11,708 bases of DNA from Beijerinckiaceae bacterium. Lineage in GTDB: Bacteria > Pseudomonadota > Alphaproteobacteria > Rhizobiales > Beijerinckiaceae. Below, in pieces: positions 1-7,790 of this stretch (positions are counted from its first letter, which is position 1; each line of letters starts with the position of its first letter). Both the position numbers and the translations under genes were made by a program. The DNA lies in contig DAIESR010000349.1 in the NCBI GenBank assembly GCA_027346205.1, positions 1 to 11,708 on the forward strand. Direction: 5' to 3'. Under the pieces are notes generated by a model, which saw only the letters and a program-made list of their open reading frames with translations, did not search any database and was not told where the DNA came from.

Positions 1-447
1 GAGAAGCAGCGTATCGCCATCGCGCGAACGATTTTGAAGGCTCCGCCCATTCTCGTTCTCGACGAGGCAACCTCCGCGCTCGACACGTTCACGGAACGCG
101 AAATCCAGGATGCGCTCGAAGGCATTTCCAAGGGCCGCACCACTGTCGTCATCGCGCATCGGCTCTCGACCGTCGTCAATGCCGATGAAATCCTTGTCCT
201 CGACAAGGGCCGCATCGTCGAGCGCGGCGCGCATAATGTCCTGCTGGCGAAGGACGGCGTTTATGCCGCGATGTGGAACCGGCAGAACGAGGTGCGTCAG
301 GCGGAGGAGGTGTTGCGCCGTGCCGCGGCGGCGGAATCTCCGAGCTTGCGGCTGCAGCTCGATCATGAATATCCGAAAAGCGAAGGTGAGCGGCGTGGCG
401 AACCCTATGCTGGACGTGACGAAGACGAAGAAGTCACAGCAGGGTGA
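1..447 (+). CDS. ABC exporter, ATP-binding C-terminal part (Atm1/MsbA-type), 5' truncated
   Basis: The reading frame is open from base 1, so the start and the membrane domain lie outside the window. The 148 visible residues begin inside the ABC signature (EKQR, the end of an LSGGEKQR-type C-loop). They continue with Walker B plus catalytic Glu (ILVLDEA, residues 17-23), the D-loop (SALD, 25-28) and the switch histidine (IAHRLS, H53). This is the ATPase half of a fused membrane/ATPase half-transporter, which normally works as a homodimer in the inner membrane. The motif style and the position before psd fit the Atm1-like exporters of alphaproteobacteria, which are linked to glutathione or heavy-metal/Fe-S compounds. 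The substrate cannot be read from this fragment. The tail after about residue 105 is charged and of low complexity. All key residues in view are intact. The family is certain; the subfamily is inferred. Confidence 0.93.
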   Translation, partial: EKQRIAIARTILKAPPILVLDEATSALDTFTEREIQDALEGISKGRTTVVIAHRLSTVVNADEILVLDKGRIVERGAHNVLLAKDGVYAAMWNRQNEVRQAEEVLRRAAAAESPSLRLQLDHEYPKSEGERRGEPYAGRDEDEEVTAG

Positions 448-580
448 ACGTCAGCATGTATCAGCCGTTCAGCGGAGCCTGGTCGAAGCGCTGCGCAGAT
501 CCAGCCAGGAAAGCACCCGCGCCATCGCCGCGCTCATCGATGATGGCGGCCGCAGACTCGACGATGCCCGGGCGGAATAG
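407..580 (+). CDS. Possible small protein overlapping the ABC transporter 3' end
   Basis: A 57-residue frame opens with ATG at 407 inside the ABC gene, in the +1 frame relative to it. It runs 133 bases past the ABC stop and ends in TAG at 578-580. The part beyond the overlap reads as an amphipathic, Arg/Glu-rich helix ([14 protein letters not shown], then [10 protein letters not shown]). No clear ribosome binding site sits at the usual distance, and no family is recognised. It could be chance open frame in G+C-rich DNA, or a coupled small protein between the exporter and psd. I list it as a weak candidate only. Confidence 0.17.
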   Translation: MLDVTKTKKSQQGERQHVSAVQRSLVEALRRSSQESTRAIAALIDDGGRRLDDARAE

Positions 581-582
581 GT

Positions 583-588
583 TATGAT
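583..588 (+). promoter_or_regulatory. Possible -10 element upstream of psd
   Basis: TATGAT matches the sigma-70 -10 consensus at five of six positions and lies about 46 bases before the psd start. Only a poor -35 candidate (TCGACG at 558-563, 19-base spacer) is present. psd may therefore have its own start site, or may simply be read through from the ABC exporter gene. Confidence 0.22.
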
Positions 589-634
589 CGAATAAGCTTT
601 GCAACTCGGCCGGCAGTTAAGGTAATCCCCGCTC

Positions 635-1333
635 ATGTCCATTCTCGATTCGATCCGAAAGCAGATCGTGCCCATTCATCCGGAGGGCTATGTCTTCATT
701 GCTGTCTTCGCGGTCGCGGCGCTGATCCTCGGCTGGCTTTTTGCGCCGCTCGGCTGGATCGGTCTCGCGCTCACGCTTTGGTGCGTTTATTTCTTCCGCG
801 ATCCTCCGAGGGTTGTACCGCTGGAGGAGGGATTGGTCATCTCGCCGGCGGACGGCAGGATTTCTTCGGTCGGTCGGTTCGCGCCGCCACCGGAACTCGG
901 CTTGGGCGGCGAGCCGATGCAGCGCATATCGGTTTTCATGTCGGTCTTCGACTGCCATGTGAATCGGTCGCCGGTCGCCGGCCGAATCGCTAAAATCGTC
1001 TATCGTCCAGGCCTTTTCATCAATGCCGATCTCGATAAGGCCAGTGAGGACAATGAGCGCAATGGCTTCGTGATCGAGGCGGCGAACGGCCGCTATGGCG
1101 TTGTGCAGATCGCCGGACTTGTCGCGCGACGCATTGTCTGCTTCGTTGCGTCCGGCGACCGCGTCGGGGTCGGCGACCGCATCGGCCTCATTCGCTTCGG
1201 CTCGCGGGTCGATGTCTATTTGCCGGAAGGCGCGCGCCCTCTCGTCGGGCTGGGAACGCGCGCGATCGCTGGTGAAACGATCCTCGCGGATTTTAGAAAT
1301 GGCGAGCCGCAACGCGGCTTCAAGCTGACCTGA
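635..1333 (+). CDS. psd: Phosphatidylserine decarboxylase proenzyme (short form)
   Basis: The enzyme decarboxylates phosphatidylserine to phosphatidylethanolamine at the inner membrane. The 232-residue length fits the short alphaproteobacterial class. A hydrophobic hairpin at about residues 20-53 anchors it. The conserved core follows: YFFRDPPR (52-59), SPADGRI (70-76), [15 protein letters not shown] (102-116) and [10 protein letters not shown] (188-197). In this class the chain cuts itself between Gly189 and Ser190 of the GS pair, and the serine becomes the pyruvoyl cofactor of the small subunit; both residues are present. The N-terminus ([18 protein letters not shown]) is typical, which supports the ATG at 635 although the AAGG ribosome site at 619-622 is rather distant (12 bases). 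pssA, which makes the substrate, follows directly, so the two steps are very probably co-transcribed. Confidence 0.97.
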   Translation: MSILDSIRKQIVPIHPEGYVFIAVFAVAALILGWLFAPLGWIGLALTLWCVYFFRDPPRVVPLEEGLVISPADGRISSVGRFAPPPELGLGGEPMQRISVFMSVFDCHVNRSPVAGRIAKIVYRPGLFINADLDKASEDNERNGFVIEAANGRYGVVQIAGLVARRIVCFVASGDRVGVGDRIGLIRFGSRVDVYLPEGARPLVGLGTRAIAGETILADFRNGEPQRGFKLT

Positions 1334-1369
1334 GGTGGATTGGGTGTCGAATTCGAGAGGCCTCGGGCT

Positions 1370-2305
1370 ATGAGCGGATCTTTCGACGAGGAGACGGGTC
1401 GCCGTTCCAGCGTAGGCGGGGCGACGCGGGACTCCGCACAGAAAGACGCCGCGAGCGCTGCTTTCGAGACCGCCGCCGTCGGCATGGGCACAATCCGCCG
1501 GCGCCGCTTCCGCGCAGTGCCTTTTCGGATCATCCTGCCCAATCTCGTCACGCTGCTTGCGTTGTGCATGGGATTGACCAGCATCCGCTTTGCCGTCGAG
1601 GGACAATTCCAGATCGCGGTCATTGCCGTCATCGGGGCTGCTATTCTCGATGGCCTCGACGGCCGTCTGGCGCGTGCCTTGCGTGGCACGTCGCGTTTCG
1701 GCGCCGAACTCGATTCGCTCGCCGATTTCGTCGATTTTGGTGTCGCGCCGGGCCTCATTCTCTATTTCTGGAATCTGCACCAGATCAAAAGTCTCGGCTG
1801 GTTCGCCGCGCTCGTCTTCGCGATCGCTTGCGCCCTGCGGCTCGCCCGCTTCAATGTCATGATCGACGATCCTGACAAGCCGGCATGGCAGGCGCATTTC
1901 TTCATTGGCATGCCGGCTCCCGCCGGCGCGATCGTCGGACTTCTGCCGCTCTATCTCAGCCTTTCGGTTCTCGGCCTGCCCGCGGCTCATTGGTTCGTGC
2001 CGTTCGAAATCGCCTATGTTCTCTTCGTCGCTTTCTTGATGGCGAGCCGGATTCCGCATTTTTCCGGAAAGAGGATCGGCCGTGTGCCGCGCGAATATGT
2101 GATCCCGGTGCTCTTCGGCATTGCCGTCACAGTGCTGCTGCTGGCGACGTTCCCGATGGAAATGCTGGTTTGCTTCAGCTTCGCCTATCTCGCGACTATT
2201 CCTTTCGCTGTCCGCCGGTTCAAGGCGTTCGAGGCGAAAGACGCCGCCGCTGCGGCCGTGAGCACAGCCGAACCGAGCCCCGCGCCGCCGGAAATACTCC
2301 ATTGA
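1370..2305 (+). CDS. pssA: CDP-diacylglycerol--serine O-phosphatidyltransferase
   Basis: It makes phosphatidylserine from CDP-diacylglycerol and serine, the substrate of Psd encoded just upstream. Numbering from the ATG at 1370 gives 311 residues. The CDP-alcohol phosphatidyltransferase signature DG-x2-AR-x8-G-x3-D-x3-D is complete: D97, G98, A101, R102, G111, D115, D119. Several membrane helices surround it (about 54-70, 80-95, 120-150 and four more toward residue 285). The first ~45 residues are polar and poorly conserved, and the tail is Ala/Pro-rich. I prefer ATG 1370, with GAGAGG at 1355-1360 and a 9-base spacer, over an in-frame TTG at 1340 that lies nearly on top of the psd stop. The gap to psd is only 36 bases, so one operon is likely. 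The sequence is the integral-membrane PssA type, not the PLD-like enterobacterial PssA. Confidence 0.95.
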   Translation: MSGSFDEETGRRSSVGGATRDSAQKDAASAAFETAAVGMGTIRRRRFRAVPFRIILPNLVTLLALCMGLTSIRFAVEGQFQIAVIAVIGAAILDGLDGRLARALRGTSRFGAELDSLADFVDFGVAPGLILYFWNLHQIKSLGWFAALVFAIACALRLARFNVMIDDPDKPAWQAHFFIGMPAPAGAIVGLLPLYLSLSVLGLPAAHWFVPFEIAYVLFVAFLMASRIPHFSGKRIGRVPREYVIPVLFGIAVTVLLLATFPMEMLVCFSFAYLATIPFAVRRFKAFEAKDAAAAAVSTAEPSPAPPEILH

Positions 2306-2788
2306 TACGCGGTTGGTTTTCGGAGGCTTTGCAAGCGCAGTCATCCTGGCTTGGGCTGTGCCGAAGCGAGAAGTCTACGGTAATCCATGCCGGTTCGTGT
2401 TCCGGCAGTTCACAAATCCATCGTTCTCGACTAGGGTCCGGCGCAACTCATCCCACGTCCTTCGAATGCTTTCGTGATGCGGGGCCGTTTCGCGCTGATG
2501 TGCCGCGCTTGGGTGCGTCTCGTCAGAGCGGGAAAGTCTCGAAGCGGCGCCTCCAGCCGCTTTCTCTTGCAAATCTCCAAGGCCGATCCGATTGCGCTGA
2601 ACGTTTGAACGATCCACATGAAGCGAGGGGGTACGGCCGCTCTCAATTCAAAGGCGGTGGCGGCGCAGGGGCTCTTGCCTCAAAGGACTGAAATATGTGC
2701 CTGTCGGATGAATGGACGGATCCATTTTCCGATCAGGATATTCTGCCCCCGGTTAGGCTGGGAGAGGCGGTTTTCATAAAGGAATGAA
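2306..2788. other. Gene-free interval between pssA and infA
   Basis: These 483 bases hold no open frame with both a ribosome site and recognisable sequence; the frames present on either strand look accidental. A small inverted repeat lies at 2388-2407 (TGCCGG / CCGGCA, 8-base loop, no U tract) and a terminator-like hairpin at 2542-2567. The infA leader and ribosome site occupy the right end. I could not pick out a convincing promoter, although infA must have one in or near this stretch. Confidence 0.5.
2542..2567 (+). terminator. Possible intrinsic terminator between pssA and infA
   Basis: A 7-bp perfect stem, AAGCGGC (2542-2548) with GCCGCTT (2556-2562), encloses a 7-base loop and is followed by a pyrimidine-rich run TCTCTT (2563-2568 region). 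This is a weak intrinsic terminator. It sits about 235 bases past the pssA stop, so it ends either a long 3' untranslated tail or an unrecognised short transcript from this interval. Confidence 0.3.
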
Positions 2789-3007
2789 ATGTCGAAAGAA
2801 GAATTGCTCGAATTTCCAGGTGTCGTCTCGGAATTGCTCCCGAATGCGACCTTTCGCGTCAAGCTCGAGAATGACCACGAGATTATCGCTCATACGGCAG
2901 GGAAAATGCGGAAGAACCGCATTCGCGTCTTGACCGGCGACAAGGTCCTCGTCGAAATGACACCTTACGACCTTACCAAGGGTCGCATCACCTATCGGTT
3001 CAAATAG
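2789..3007 (+). CDS. infA: Translation initiation factor IF-1
   Basis: IF-1 binds the A site of the 30S subunit during initiation together with IF-2 and IF-3. The 72-residue chain has the standard length and is one S1-type OB-fold. Family hallmarks are visible: a Glu-rich start [20 protein letters not shown] (19-26), [19 protein letters not shown] (33-51) and the ending [12 protein letters not shown] (61-72). The start is supported by AGGA at 2780-2783 with a 5-base spacer. It opens a tight cluster with maf and yacG, 23 bases before maf, an order I know from many Hyphomicrobiales. Confidence 0.98.
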   Translation: MSKEELLEFPGVVSELLPNATFRVKLENDHEIIAHTAGKMRKNRIRVLTGDKVLVEMTPYDLTKGRITYRFK

Positions 3008-3030
3008 TCTCAGCCGCAAAGAGCAGAGCC

Positions 3031-3669
3031 GTGAAAGGCGAGACCAAGACCTGGCGGCCCAAGCTCATTTTGGCGTCGGCTTCGCCGCGCCGGCTGGAGT
3101 TGCTGCATCAGGCGGGGCTCGAGCCGGATGTGCTGTTGCCGACCGACCTCGATGAAACGCCGAAAAAGGGCGAATTGCCGCGGCTGCTCGCCGCCCGCCT
3201 CGCCTCCGAGAAGGCGCAGGCGGCCCTCAAGGTCGCGCATGCTCGTCCCGAACTTGATGGCGCCTATCTGATCGCCGCTGATACGGTGGTGAGCGTTGGC
3301 CGCCGCATTCTGCCGAAATGCGAAGTCATCAACGAGGCGGCGCAATGCCTGCGGCTGCTCTCCGGCCGCGCCCATCGTGTCTACACGGGCGTCGTCGTCG
3401 TGTCGCCGAAAGGCGCGACACGCAGGCGCCTTGTCGAGACGCGGGTGCGCTTCAAGCGCTTGTCGGGCGATGAGATCGAGGCCTATCTCGCCTCGGGCGA
3501 ATGGCGCGGCAAGGCCGGCGGCTATGCGATCCAGGGGCTGGCCGGCACTTTCGTCCAGAAAATCGTCGGCTCCTATACGTCGGTCGTTGGCTTGCCGCTC
3601 TATGAGACGCTGTCGCTGCTGACCGGCGAGGGCTATCCGGCCCATGTCTTCTGGCTGAACCGGGTATAA
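3031..3669 (+). CDS. maf: Maf family nucleoside triphosphate pyrophosphatase (YhdE type)
   Basis: Maf proteins hydrolyse non-canonical or surplus nucleoside triphosphates to monophosphate and pyrophosphate in the cytoplasm; YhdE-type members prefer dTTP/UTP and their modified forms. The 212-residue chain shows the phosphate-binding SASPRR (16-21), EKA (60-62), the catalytic Asp in AADTVV (D84), [12 protein letters not shown] (110-121) and [10 protein letters not shown] (160-169). The final motif and [10 protein letters not shown] resemble E. coli YhdE more than YceF, so the substrate class is inferred by similarity. The start is GTG at 3031, with only a modest purine-rich ribosome site (AAGAG, about 3018-3022). 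It lies between infA and yacG, 45 bases before the preferred yacG start. The Cys at position 97 sits where relatives I recall often have Ala or Pro, probably neutral. Confidence 0.94.
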   Translation: MKGETKTWRPKLILASASPRRLELLHQAGLEPDVLLPTDLDETPKKGELPRLLAARLASEKAQAALKVAHARPELDGAYLIAADTVVSVGRRILPKCEVINEAAQCLRLLSGRAHRVYTGVVVVSPKGATRRRLVETRVRFKRLSGDEIEAYLASGEWRGKAGGYAIQGLAGTFVQKIVGSYTSVVGLPLYETLSLLTGEGYPAHVFWLNRV

Positions 3670-3701
3670 ATGTCAGCCTTTGGCGCCTCGTCCTCGGGAC
3701 T

Positions 3702-3708
3702 GAAGGGA
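3702..3708 (+). promoter_or_regulatory. Ribosome binding site deciding the yacG start
   Basis: GAAGGGA with a 6-base spacer precedes the ATG at 3715. A further in-frame ATG at 3670 directly abuts the maf stop codon but has no such site. The later start also gives the usual YacG length. Confidence 0.65.
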
Positions 3709-3714
3709 ATCCCA

Positions 3715-3939
3715 ATGTCTGAGACCGTGGATCAAGGCGGGGTAAGTTTCGTACCGCGCCCCTGTCCCATCTGCGGCAAGCCTTCGACGGTCGAGGACCG
3801 GCCGTTCTGTTCGAAGCGCTGCGCTGACATCGATCTCCATCGCTGGCTCAAGGGTAGCTACGCTATTCCTGCCGTGCCGGAGGCCGAGGATGACGAGGCT
3901 GTGCCGGAAGGCAAGGCGAGGCTGGACGATCAAGACTGA
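3715..3939 (+). CDS. yacG: DNA gyrase inhibitor YacG (small zinc-binding protein)
   Basis: YacG binds the GyrB C-terminal region and blocks DNA binding by gyrase; this role is known from E. coli. The 74-residue chain carries the four zinc-ligand cysteines in the family pattern: CPIC (C17, C20) and FCSKRC (C32, C36), followed by the conserved DIDLHRWL (38-45) and an acidic tail. The start at 3715 is chosen over the in-frame ATG at 3670 because of the strong GAAGGGA site. If translation began at 3670 it would be stop-start coupled to maf and 15 residues longer. Its place after maf suggests shared transcription from infA onward. Confidence 0.93.
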   Translation: MSETVDQGGVSFVPRPCPICGKPSTVEDRPFCSKRCADIDLHRWLKGSYAIPAVPEAEDDEAVPEGKARLDDQD

Positions 3940-3993
3940 AGCGTAGTCGGCAGCCGCTTTCGCATCCCTTCGCAGTTTTTTTTGCAGGTCCTT

Positions 3994-4788
3994 ATGTTTT
4001 TCCTCATTTCGAAGCTTTTCTGGCTCGTCGCCGACCCCATCAATTTCATGCTGATCTTGGGCGTGCTCGGCCTTCTCCTGAGTTTTGGCCGGACTGCGCG
4101 TTTTGGGCGCGGACTTGCCGCCGCAGTGATCCTGCTGCTTGCCGTCACAGGCTTCTCGCCGCTCGGCGCTTTGTTGTTGCGGCCTCTCGAGAATCGTTTT
4201 CCGCCGCCAAAGGCGGAGATCGCGGCGCCGGCCGGCATCATCGTGCTCGGTGGCGCCCTCGATGCGGAGGTGACCGCGGCCCGGGGCGTTCCGACTTTGC
4301 TTGGACCTGGGGCGCGGCTCACCACAGGCGCTGCTCTGGCGCGGCGCTTTCCCAATGCGCGCCTCGTCTTTACCGGCGGTACCGCCGATATGTCCGGCAA
4401 GGGCATCCCGGAAGCACCTGCGGTTCGCGCGCTCTGGCTGTCGCTTGGCATCCCGGCAAGCCAAATGCTGTTCGAGGCGAAATCGCGCAACACTTGGGAA
4501 AATGCGCTGTTCACCAAAGCGCTCGTTCATCCCAAGCCGGATGAGACATGGCTTCTCGTCACTTCGGCCTGGCACATGCCGCGGTCGATGGGCATTTTCC
4601 GGAAAGTTGGCTTCCAGGTTACGGCCTATCCGGTCGATTATTGGACCTATGGCGACAATCGCGATCTGCAGGTGCCGCATCATGCGCTCGAAGCATTTGG
4701 AATGCTCGACCATGCGATGCATGAATGGATCGGGCTCGTCGCTTATCATCTGACCGGCAAGACCGACGCCTGGTTTCCGGCCCCCTGA
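3994..4788 (+). CDS. YdcF/ElyC-like membrane protein with DUF218 domain
   Basis: From ATG 3994 (GCAGG at 3984-3988, 5-base spacer) the product has 264 residues. Two membrane helices at about 5-30 and 39-56 are followed by LLRPLENRFP and a DUF218 domain from about residue 80: GIIVLGGALD (81-90), ARLTTGAALARRFP, LVFTGG, a central SRNTWENALFT and LLVTSAWHMPRSMGIF. The two-helix plus DUF218 layout, the LEN-RFP junction and the length resemble E. coli ElyC, an envelope factor linked to peptidoglycan and lipid-carrier metabolism. YdcF-type proteins share the fold, and the biochemical reaction is unknown. The domain probably faces the periplasm. It follows yacG by 54 bases, with a run of eight T at 3976-3983 between them. 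An in-frame TTG at 3982 is a less likely start. Function beyond envelope maintenance would be speculation. Confidence 0.88.
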   Translation: MFFLISKLFWLVADPINFMLILGVLGLLLSFGRTARFGRGLAAAVILLLAVTGFSPLGALLLRPLENRFPPPKAEIAAPAGIIVLGGALDAEVTAARGVPTLLGPGARLTTGAALARRFPNARLVFTGGTADMSGKGIPEAPAVRALWLSLGIPASQMLFEAKSRNTWENALFTKALVHPKPDETWLLVTSAWHMPRSMGIFRKVGFQVTAYPVDYWTYGDNRDLQVPHHALEAFGMLDHAMHEWIGLVAYHLTGKTDAWFPAP

Positions 4789-4813
4789 ATTTCCAAGGCT
4801 CGGTGTGGCTAAC

Positions 4814-4845
4814 AGCGCAGACGCAGGCGGCTCGCCTGCCGCGCT
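4814..4845 (+). other. Two-part hairpin downstream of the ydcF-like gene
   Basis: An inner stem GCAGGCG (4823-4829) pairs with CGCCTGC (4833-4839) across a 3-base loop, and an outer stem AGCGC (4814-4818) pairs with GCGCT (4841-4845). It begins 26 bases past the stop codon. No U tract follows, so it is not a classical intrinsic terminator. It may mark an mRNA 3' end or a Rho-related boundary before the transporter gene. Confidence 0.4.
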
Positions 4846-4943
4846 GGAGGCAGGTTGCTTGGCGAAAGATGGAATGAACGCGCGGCGATAGGGATCGATG
4901 CGTGTCGTGTGTTTTTCGATCTTGGTGCTTTGTTGATCTTGGC

Positions 4944-4962
4944 AGAGGCCTTGTCGGCCTCT
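4944..4962 (+). promoter_or_regulatory. Stem-loop in the leader of the KgtP-like transporter
   Basis: AGAGGCC (4944-4950) and GGCCTCT (4956-4962) form a perfect 7-bp dyad with loop TTGTC. It ends 11 bases before the AGGGGG ribosome site (4973-4978) and 23 bases before the ATG. It could be an operator or an RNA hairpin acting on translation of the transporter; there is no U tract. Confidence 0.35.
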
Positions 4963-4985
4963 ACCGTGCAGCAGGGGGCAAGATC

Positions 4986-6308
4986 ATGGATAAACATATT
5001 CCGTCAGCAATGGCGACGAAAACAGGTGGGCCGGCCGAAACGCGCCGCAGGATCAAAGCGGTCATTCTCGGCTCGCTCGGCAATCTCGTCGAATGGTATG
5101 ATTTCTACGCCTATACCGCCTTTGCGCTTTATTTCAGTGCGGCGTTTTTTCCGTCGAAGGACCCTGTCGTCCAACAGCTCAATGCAGCGGTGCTTTTCGC
5201 CGCGACGTTTCTGGTGCGCCCCATCGGTGGGGTGCTGTTCGGCTATATCGCCGATCGTTACGGGCGGCGGCCGTCGCTGATGTTGTCGGTTCTGTGCATG
5301 TGTGTCGGCTCGCTCATGATCGCAGCGACGCCGACCTATGCGACGATCGGCATCGCGGCACCGGTCATCCTCGCCATTGCCCGCGTCATCGAAAGTTTGA
5401 GCCTCGGCGGCGAATATGGCGCGAGCGCGACCTATTTGAGCGAGGTCGCCGAGCCGCATCGGCGCGGCTTCTATTCGAGCTTCCAATATGTGACCCTGAT
5501 CGGCGGTCAGCTCACCGCGATCATCGTGCTCCTCCTGTTGCAGGAGGTGTTTTTGTCGATCGATGCCTTGAAGGCTTGGGGCTGGCGGATTCCCTTCGTC
5601 ATCGGGGCTTTGCTCGCCATCTTCATCGGCATCATGCGGCGGAATTTGCCGGAGACAGAGATCTTTACCGAAACCAAACGTGTGGTTTCGCGCCCCGGCT
5701 TGCTCAGAGGACTGACCTCGCATTGGCGCGAGGTTTTGATCGTCATGGGCCTCACCGCCGGCGGCACGGCGGCTTTCTATACGTTCACGACCTATATGCA
5801 GACTTTCGTCAAACTGACCGTCGGGCTCGACTATCGCACCACGACGTTCATCATCTTCGCGAGTCTCGTCTTCGCGACCATTCTGCAGCCGCTCTATGGC
5901 GCGCTGTCCGATCGGATCGGTCGCAAGCCCATGCTGATGTTCTTTGGCATCGCCGGCACGCTGGCGACGGCGCCGATTCTCCTCACTTTGCAGCATGTGA
6001 AATCGCCGCTCATCGTGCTTCTTTTGATCTGCGCGGCTTGGCTTTTCACCGCAGGCTATACGTCGATCAATGCCATCGTCAAAGCCGAGCTGTTTCCCAC
6101 CTCGATCAGAGCGACCGGCGTCGCGGTGCCTTATGCTTTTACTGTTTCGCTCTTCGGAGGAACGGCACCTGCGATCGCGCTCTATTTCAAGCGGATCGGG
6201 CATGAGGCCTGGTTCTCGTATTATCTCACCGGCATGATCTTTTTGTCCTTCCTCGTTTATGCCTTTATGAGTGAGACCAAAGGTCGGATTCGCGAGATTT
6301 CTTCGTGA
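4986..6308 (+). CDS. kgtP: MFS metabolite/proton symporter, alpha-ketoglutarate permease-like
   Basis: The predicted protein is an inner-membrane carrier of the metabolite:H+ symporter branch of the major facilitator superfamily, with 440 residues and about 12 hydrophobic segments. The start GNLVEWYDFYAYT (32-44), the loop motif GYIADRYGRRPS (86-97), GGEYGASATYLSEVA (141-155), GFYSSFQYVTLIGGQL (161-176), FYTFTTYMQ (264-272) and the repeat loop ALSDRIGRKPM (306-316) align closely with my memory of E. coli KgtP. The substrate is therefore probably 2-oxoglutarate or a related acid, though relatives carry other solutes. The start at 4986 has AGGGGG with a 7-base spacer; upstream in-frame sequence from 4902 is leader-like. 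The family motif usually RL-x-QGLS reads RVIESLS here (residues 133-139), an unusual change. It is apparently transcribed alone. Confidence 0.88.
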   Translation: MDKHIPSAMATKTGGPAETRRRIKAVILGSLGNLVEWYDFYAYTAFALYFSAAFFPSKDPVVQQLNAAVLFAATFLVRPIGGVLFGYIADRYGRRPSLMLSVLCMCVGSLMIAATPTYATIGIAAPVILAIARVIESLSLGGEYGASATYLSEVAEPHRRGFYSSFQYVTLIGGQLTAIIVLLLLQEVFLSIDALKAWGWRIPFVIGALLAIFIGIMRRNLPETEIFTETKRVVSRPGLLRGLTSHWREVLIVMGLTAGGTAAFYTFTTYMQTFVKLTVGLDYRTTTFIIFASLVFATILQPLYGALSDRIGRKPMLMFFGIAGTLATAPILLTLQHVKSPLIVLLLICAAWLFTAGYTSINAIVKAELFPTSIRATGVAVPYAFTVSLFGGTAPAIALYFKRIGHEAWFSYYLTGMIFLSFLVYAFMSETKGRIREISS

Positions 6309-6349
6309 ATCAAATCTGTCAACACTCCTTGCGATCAGGCTGACACGCA

Positions 6350-7003
6350 ATGGCTCTTACCCTCGTCATCGCCAATAAGGCCTATTCGTCTTGGTCGTTC
6401 AGGCCCTATATCCTGATGCGCCATTTCGGCATTCCATTCGCCGAGGTCGTCATTCCGCTCGCGCAGGAGACGACCAAGGCGGAGATCCTGCGCTATGGTC
6501 CGAGCGGCAAATGTCCCGTGCTGGATGATGACGGCCTCATCATCTGGGACTCGCTCGCAATCATCGAATATCTTGCCGAAACTTTTCCGGATCTCGCCAT
6601 TTGGCCGCGCGACAAGGTCGCGCGCGCCACGGCGCGTTCGCTTGCGGCTGAAATGCATTCCGGCTTCATGGGCGTTCGTGCCCATCTGCCGATGAATATG
6701 CGCCGCCCCGTCAGGGCACGAGACTTGACGCCGGAGGCCGCGGCCGATGTCGCGCGGATCGAGCAGGCTTGGGCCGAGGCGTGGGGCCGGTTCGGTGAGC
6801 CGGGCGGCTTCCTATTTGGCGCCTTTTCGGCGGCCGATGCGATGTTTGCGCCCGTCGTTAGCCGTTTTCACACTTATGATGTTCCGGTCACGCGCGAGAG
6901 CCGCGCCTATATGGACATGATCATGGCTCTGCCCGCCTGGCGAGACTGGCAGGCCGGCGCCGAGGCGGAAGGCTGGCGGGTCGAGAAATGGGAGCAGGTC
7001 TAG
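6350..7003 (+). CDS. Glutathione S-transferase family protein
   Basis: This 217-residue cytosolic protein has the two-domain GST layout. The thioredoxin-like N-domain spans about 1-82 and the helical C-domain about 90-210. [13 protein letters not shown] (8-20) places serines where this subgroup has its active-site region, CPVL (55-58) supplies the cis-proline, and [12 protein letters not shown] (66-77) holds the Asp-Ser pair that contacts the gamma-glutamyl end of glutathione. The SSWSFRP style is typical of a bacterial GST subgroup of unknown substrate. The start is ATG 6350, with CAGG 6336-6339 at a 10-base spacer. It lies 41 bases after the transporter and 43 before the dehydrogenase, all in the same direction, so shared transcription is possible. 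Detoxification or stress roles are the family default and not shown by the sequence. Confidence 0.92.
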   Translation: MALTLVIANKAYSSWSFRPYILMRHFGIPFAEVVIPLAQETTKAEILRYGPSGKCPVLDDDGLIIWDSLAIIEYLAETFPDLAIWPRDKVARATARSLAAEMHSGFMGVRAHLPMNMRRPVRARDLTPEAAADVARIEQAWAEAWGRFGEPGGFLFGAFSAADAMFAPVVSRFHTYDVPVTRESRAYMDMIMALPAWRDWQAGAEAEGWRVEKWEQV

Positions 7004-7046
7004 CCGGTCGCGAAGGCCGTCCAGCGATGAGACGGATCGATTGAGC

Positions 7047-7790
7047 ATGTCAGAAAAATTCGCGCTTGTAACGGGTGCCGGTTCCGGCATCGGCCGTGCG
7101 GCGGCGTTGGCGCTGATGCAGGCCGGCTGGACGCTCGCGCTCGCTGGCAGGCAAGTGACGCCTCTCGAAGAGACGGCGGCGCTCGGGGCCCCGGCGCGAT
7201 CGCTCTGCATCATTTGCGATGTCGCTGATCCGGAGGCGGTCGCGGCGGCTTTCGCGGAAATCGCAGCGAGCTTCGGTCGGCTCGATCTCCTCTTCAACAA
7301 CGCGGGTATAGCAGCGCGATCTGTCCCCATGGAGGATCTGACCTATGAAGAATGGAAGGCCGTCGTCGACGTCAATCTCACCGGCACTTTTCTCTGTACC
7401 CAGCAGGCAATGAAGCTGATGAAGGCGCAGCGGCCGCGCGGCGGGCGCATCATCAACAATGGCTCCGTCGCCACCTATTCGCCGCGTCCCCATTCGGCCC
7501 CTTATACGGCGACGAAACATGCGATTACCGGATTGACGAAAGCGACCTCGCTCGACGGCCGCGCCCATGACATCGCTTGCGGCCAGATCGATGTCGGCAA
7601 TGCTGCGACCGATCTGTTGCGGCCCATGGTCGAGAGCGAGGCCGAAAATAAGCCGGCTGGGGCGGAGCCTACGATCGATGTGGCGCTCGTCGGCGCGGCG
7701 ATCGTCCAGATGGCAAACCTACCGCTCGACGCGAATATTCAATTCATGACCTTGATGGCGACAAAAATGCCTTTGATTGGCCGTGGCTGA
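7047..7790 (+). CDS. Short-chain dehydrogenase/reductase (classical SDR)
   Basis: This is a cytosolic NAD(P)-dependent oxidoreductase, 247 residues from ATG 7047. The Rossmann signature TGAGSGIG lies at 9-16, NNAG at 84-87, and the catalytic set is complete: N110, S140, Y153 and K157 (YTATK). AGR at 33-35 after the second strand suggests an NADP(H) preference. After the active site the usual PG motif is replaced by [12 protein letters not shown] (179-190), a variant seen in some SDR groups. The C-terminal part is short and ends GRG. The substrate cannot be assigned. An in-frame TTG at 7041 is an alternative start with GGA at 7034-7036 closer to it. The gene directly follows the GST gene, so the pair may act in the same detoxification or redox process. 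Confidence 0.93.
   Translation: MSEKFALVTGAGSGIGRAAALALMQAGWTLALAGRQVTPLEETAALGAPARSLCIICDVADPEAVAAAFAEIAASFGRLDLLFNNAGIAARSVPMEDLTYEEWKAVVDVNLTGTFLCTQQAMKLMKAQRPRGGRIINNGSVATYSPRPHSAPYTATKHAITGLTKATSLDGRAHDIACGQIDVGNAATDLLRPMVESEAENKPAGAEPTIDVALVGAAIVQMANLPLDANIQFMTLMATKMPLIGRG

Noticed and set aside
617..2344. A 575-codon open frame on the minus strand across psd and pssA.
   Set aside because: It lies exactly opposite two well-recognised genes. Its predicted protein is a low-complexity mix of Arg, Glu and Asp with no family features, as expected from antisense reading of G+C-rich codons.
2388..2407. Inverted repeat TGCCGG / CCGGCA as a terminator of the psd-pssA operon.
   Set aside because: Only 6 bp, an 8-base loop and no U tract after it.
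2375..2617. An 80-codon minus-strand frame in the pssA-infA gap.
   Set aside because: GTG start without a convincing ribosome site and no recognisable sequence; a second overlapping minus frame is equally plausible, which suggests chance.
3673..4749. A 358-codon minus-strand frame opposite yacG and the DUF218 gene.
   Set aside because: Same antisense effect; the plus-strand genes have clear motifs and ribosome sites.
5004..6350. A 448-codon minus-strand frame opposite the transporter gene.
   Set aside because: Antisense shadow: its highly charged product mirrors the hydrophobic codons of a membrane protein, and it has no recognisable motif.
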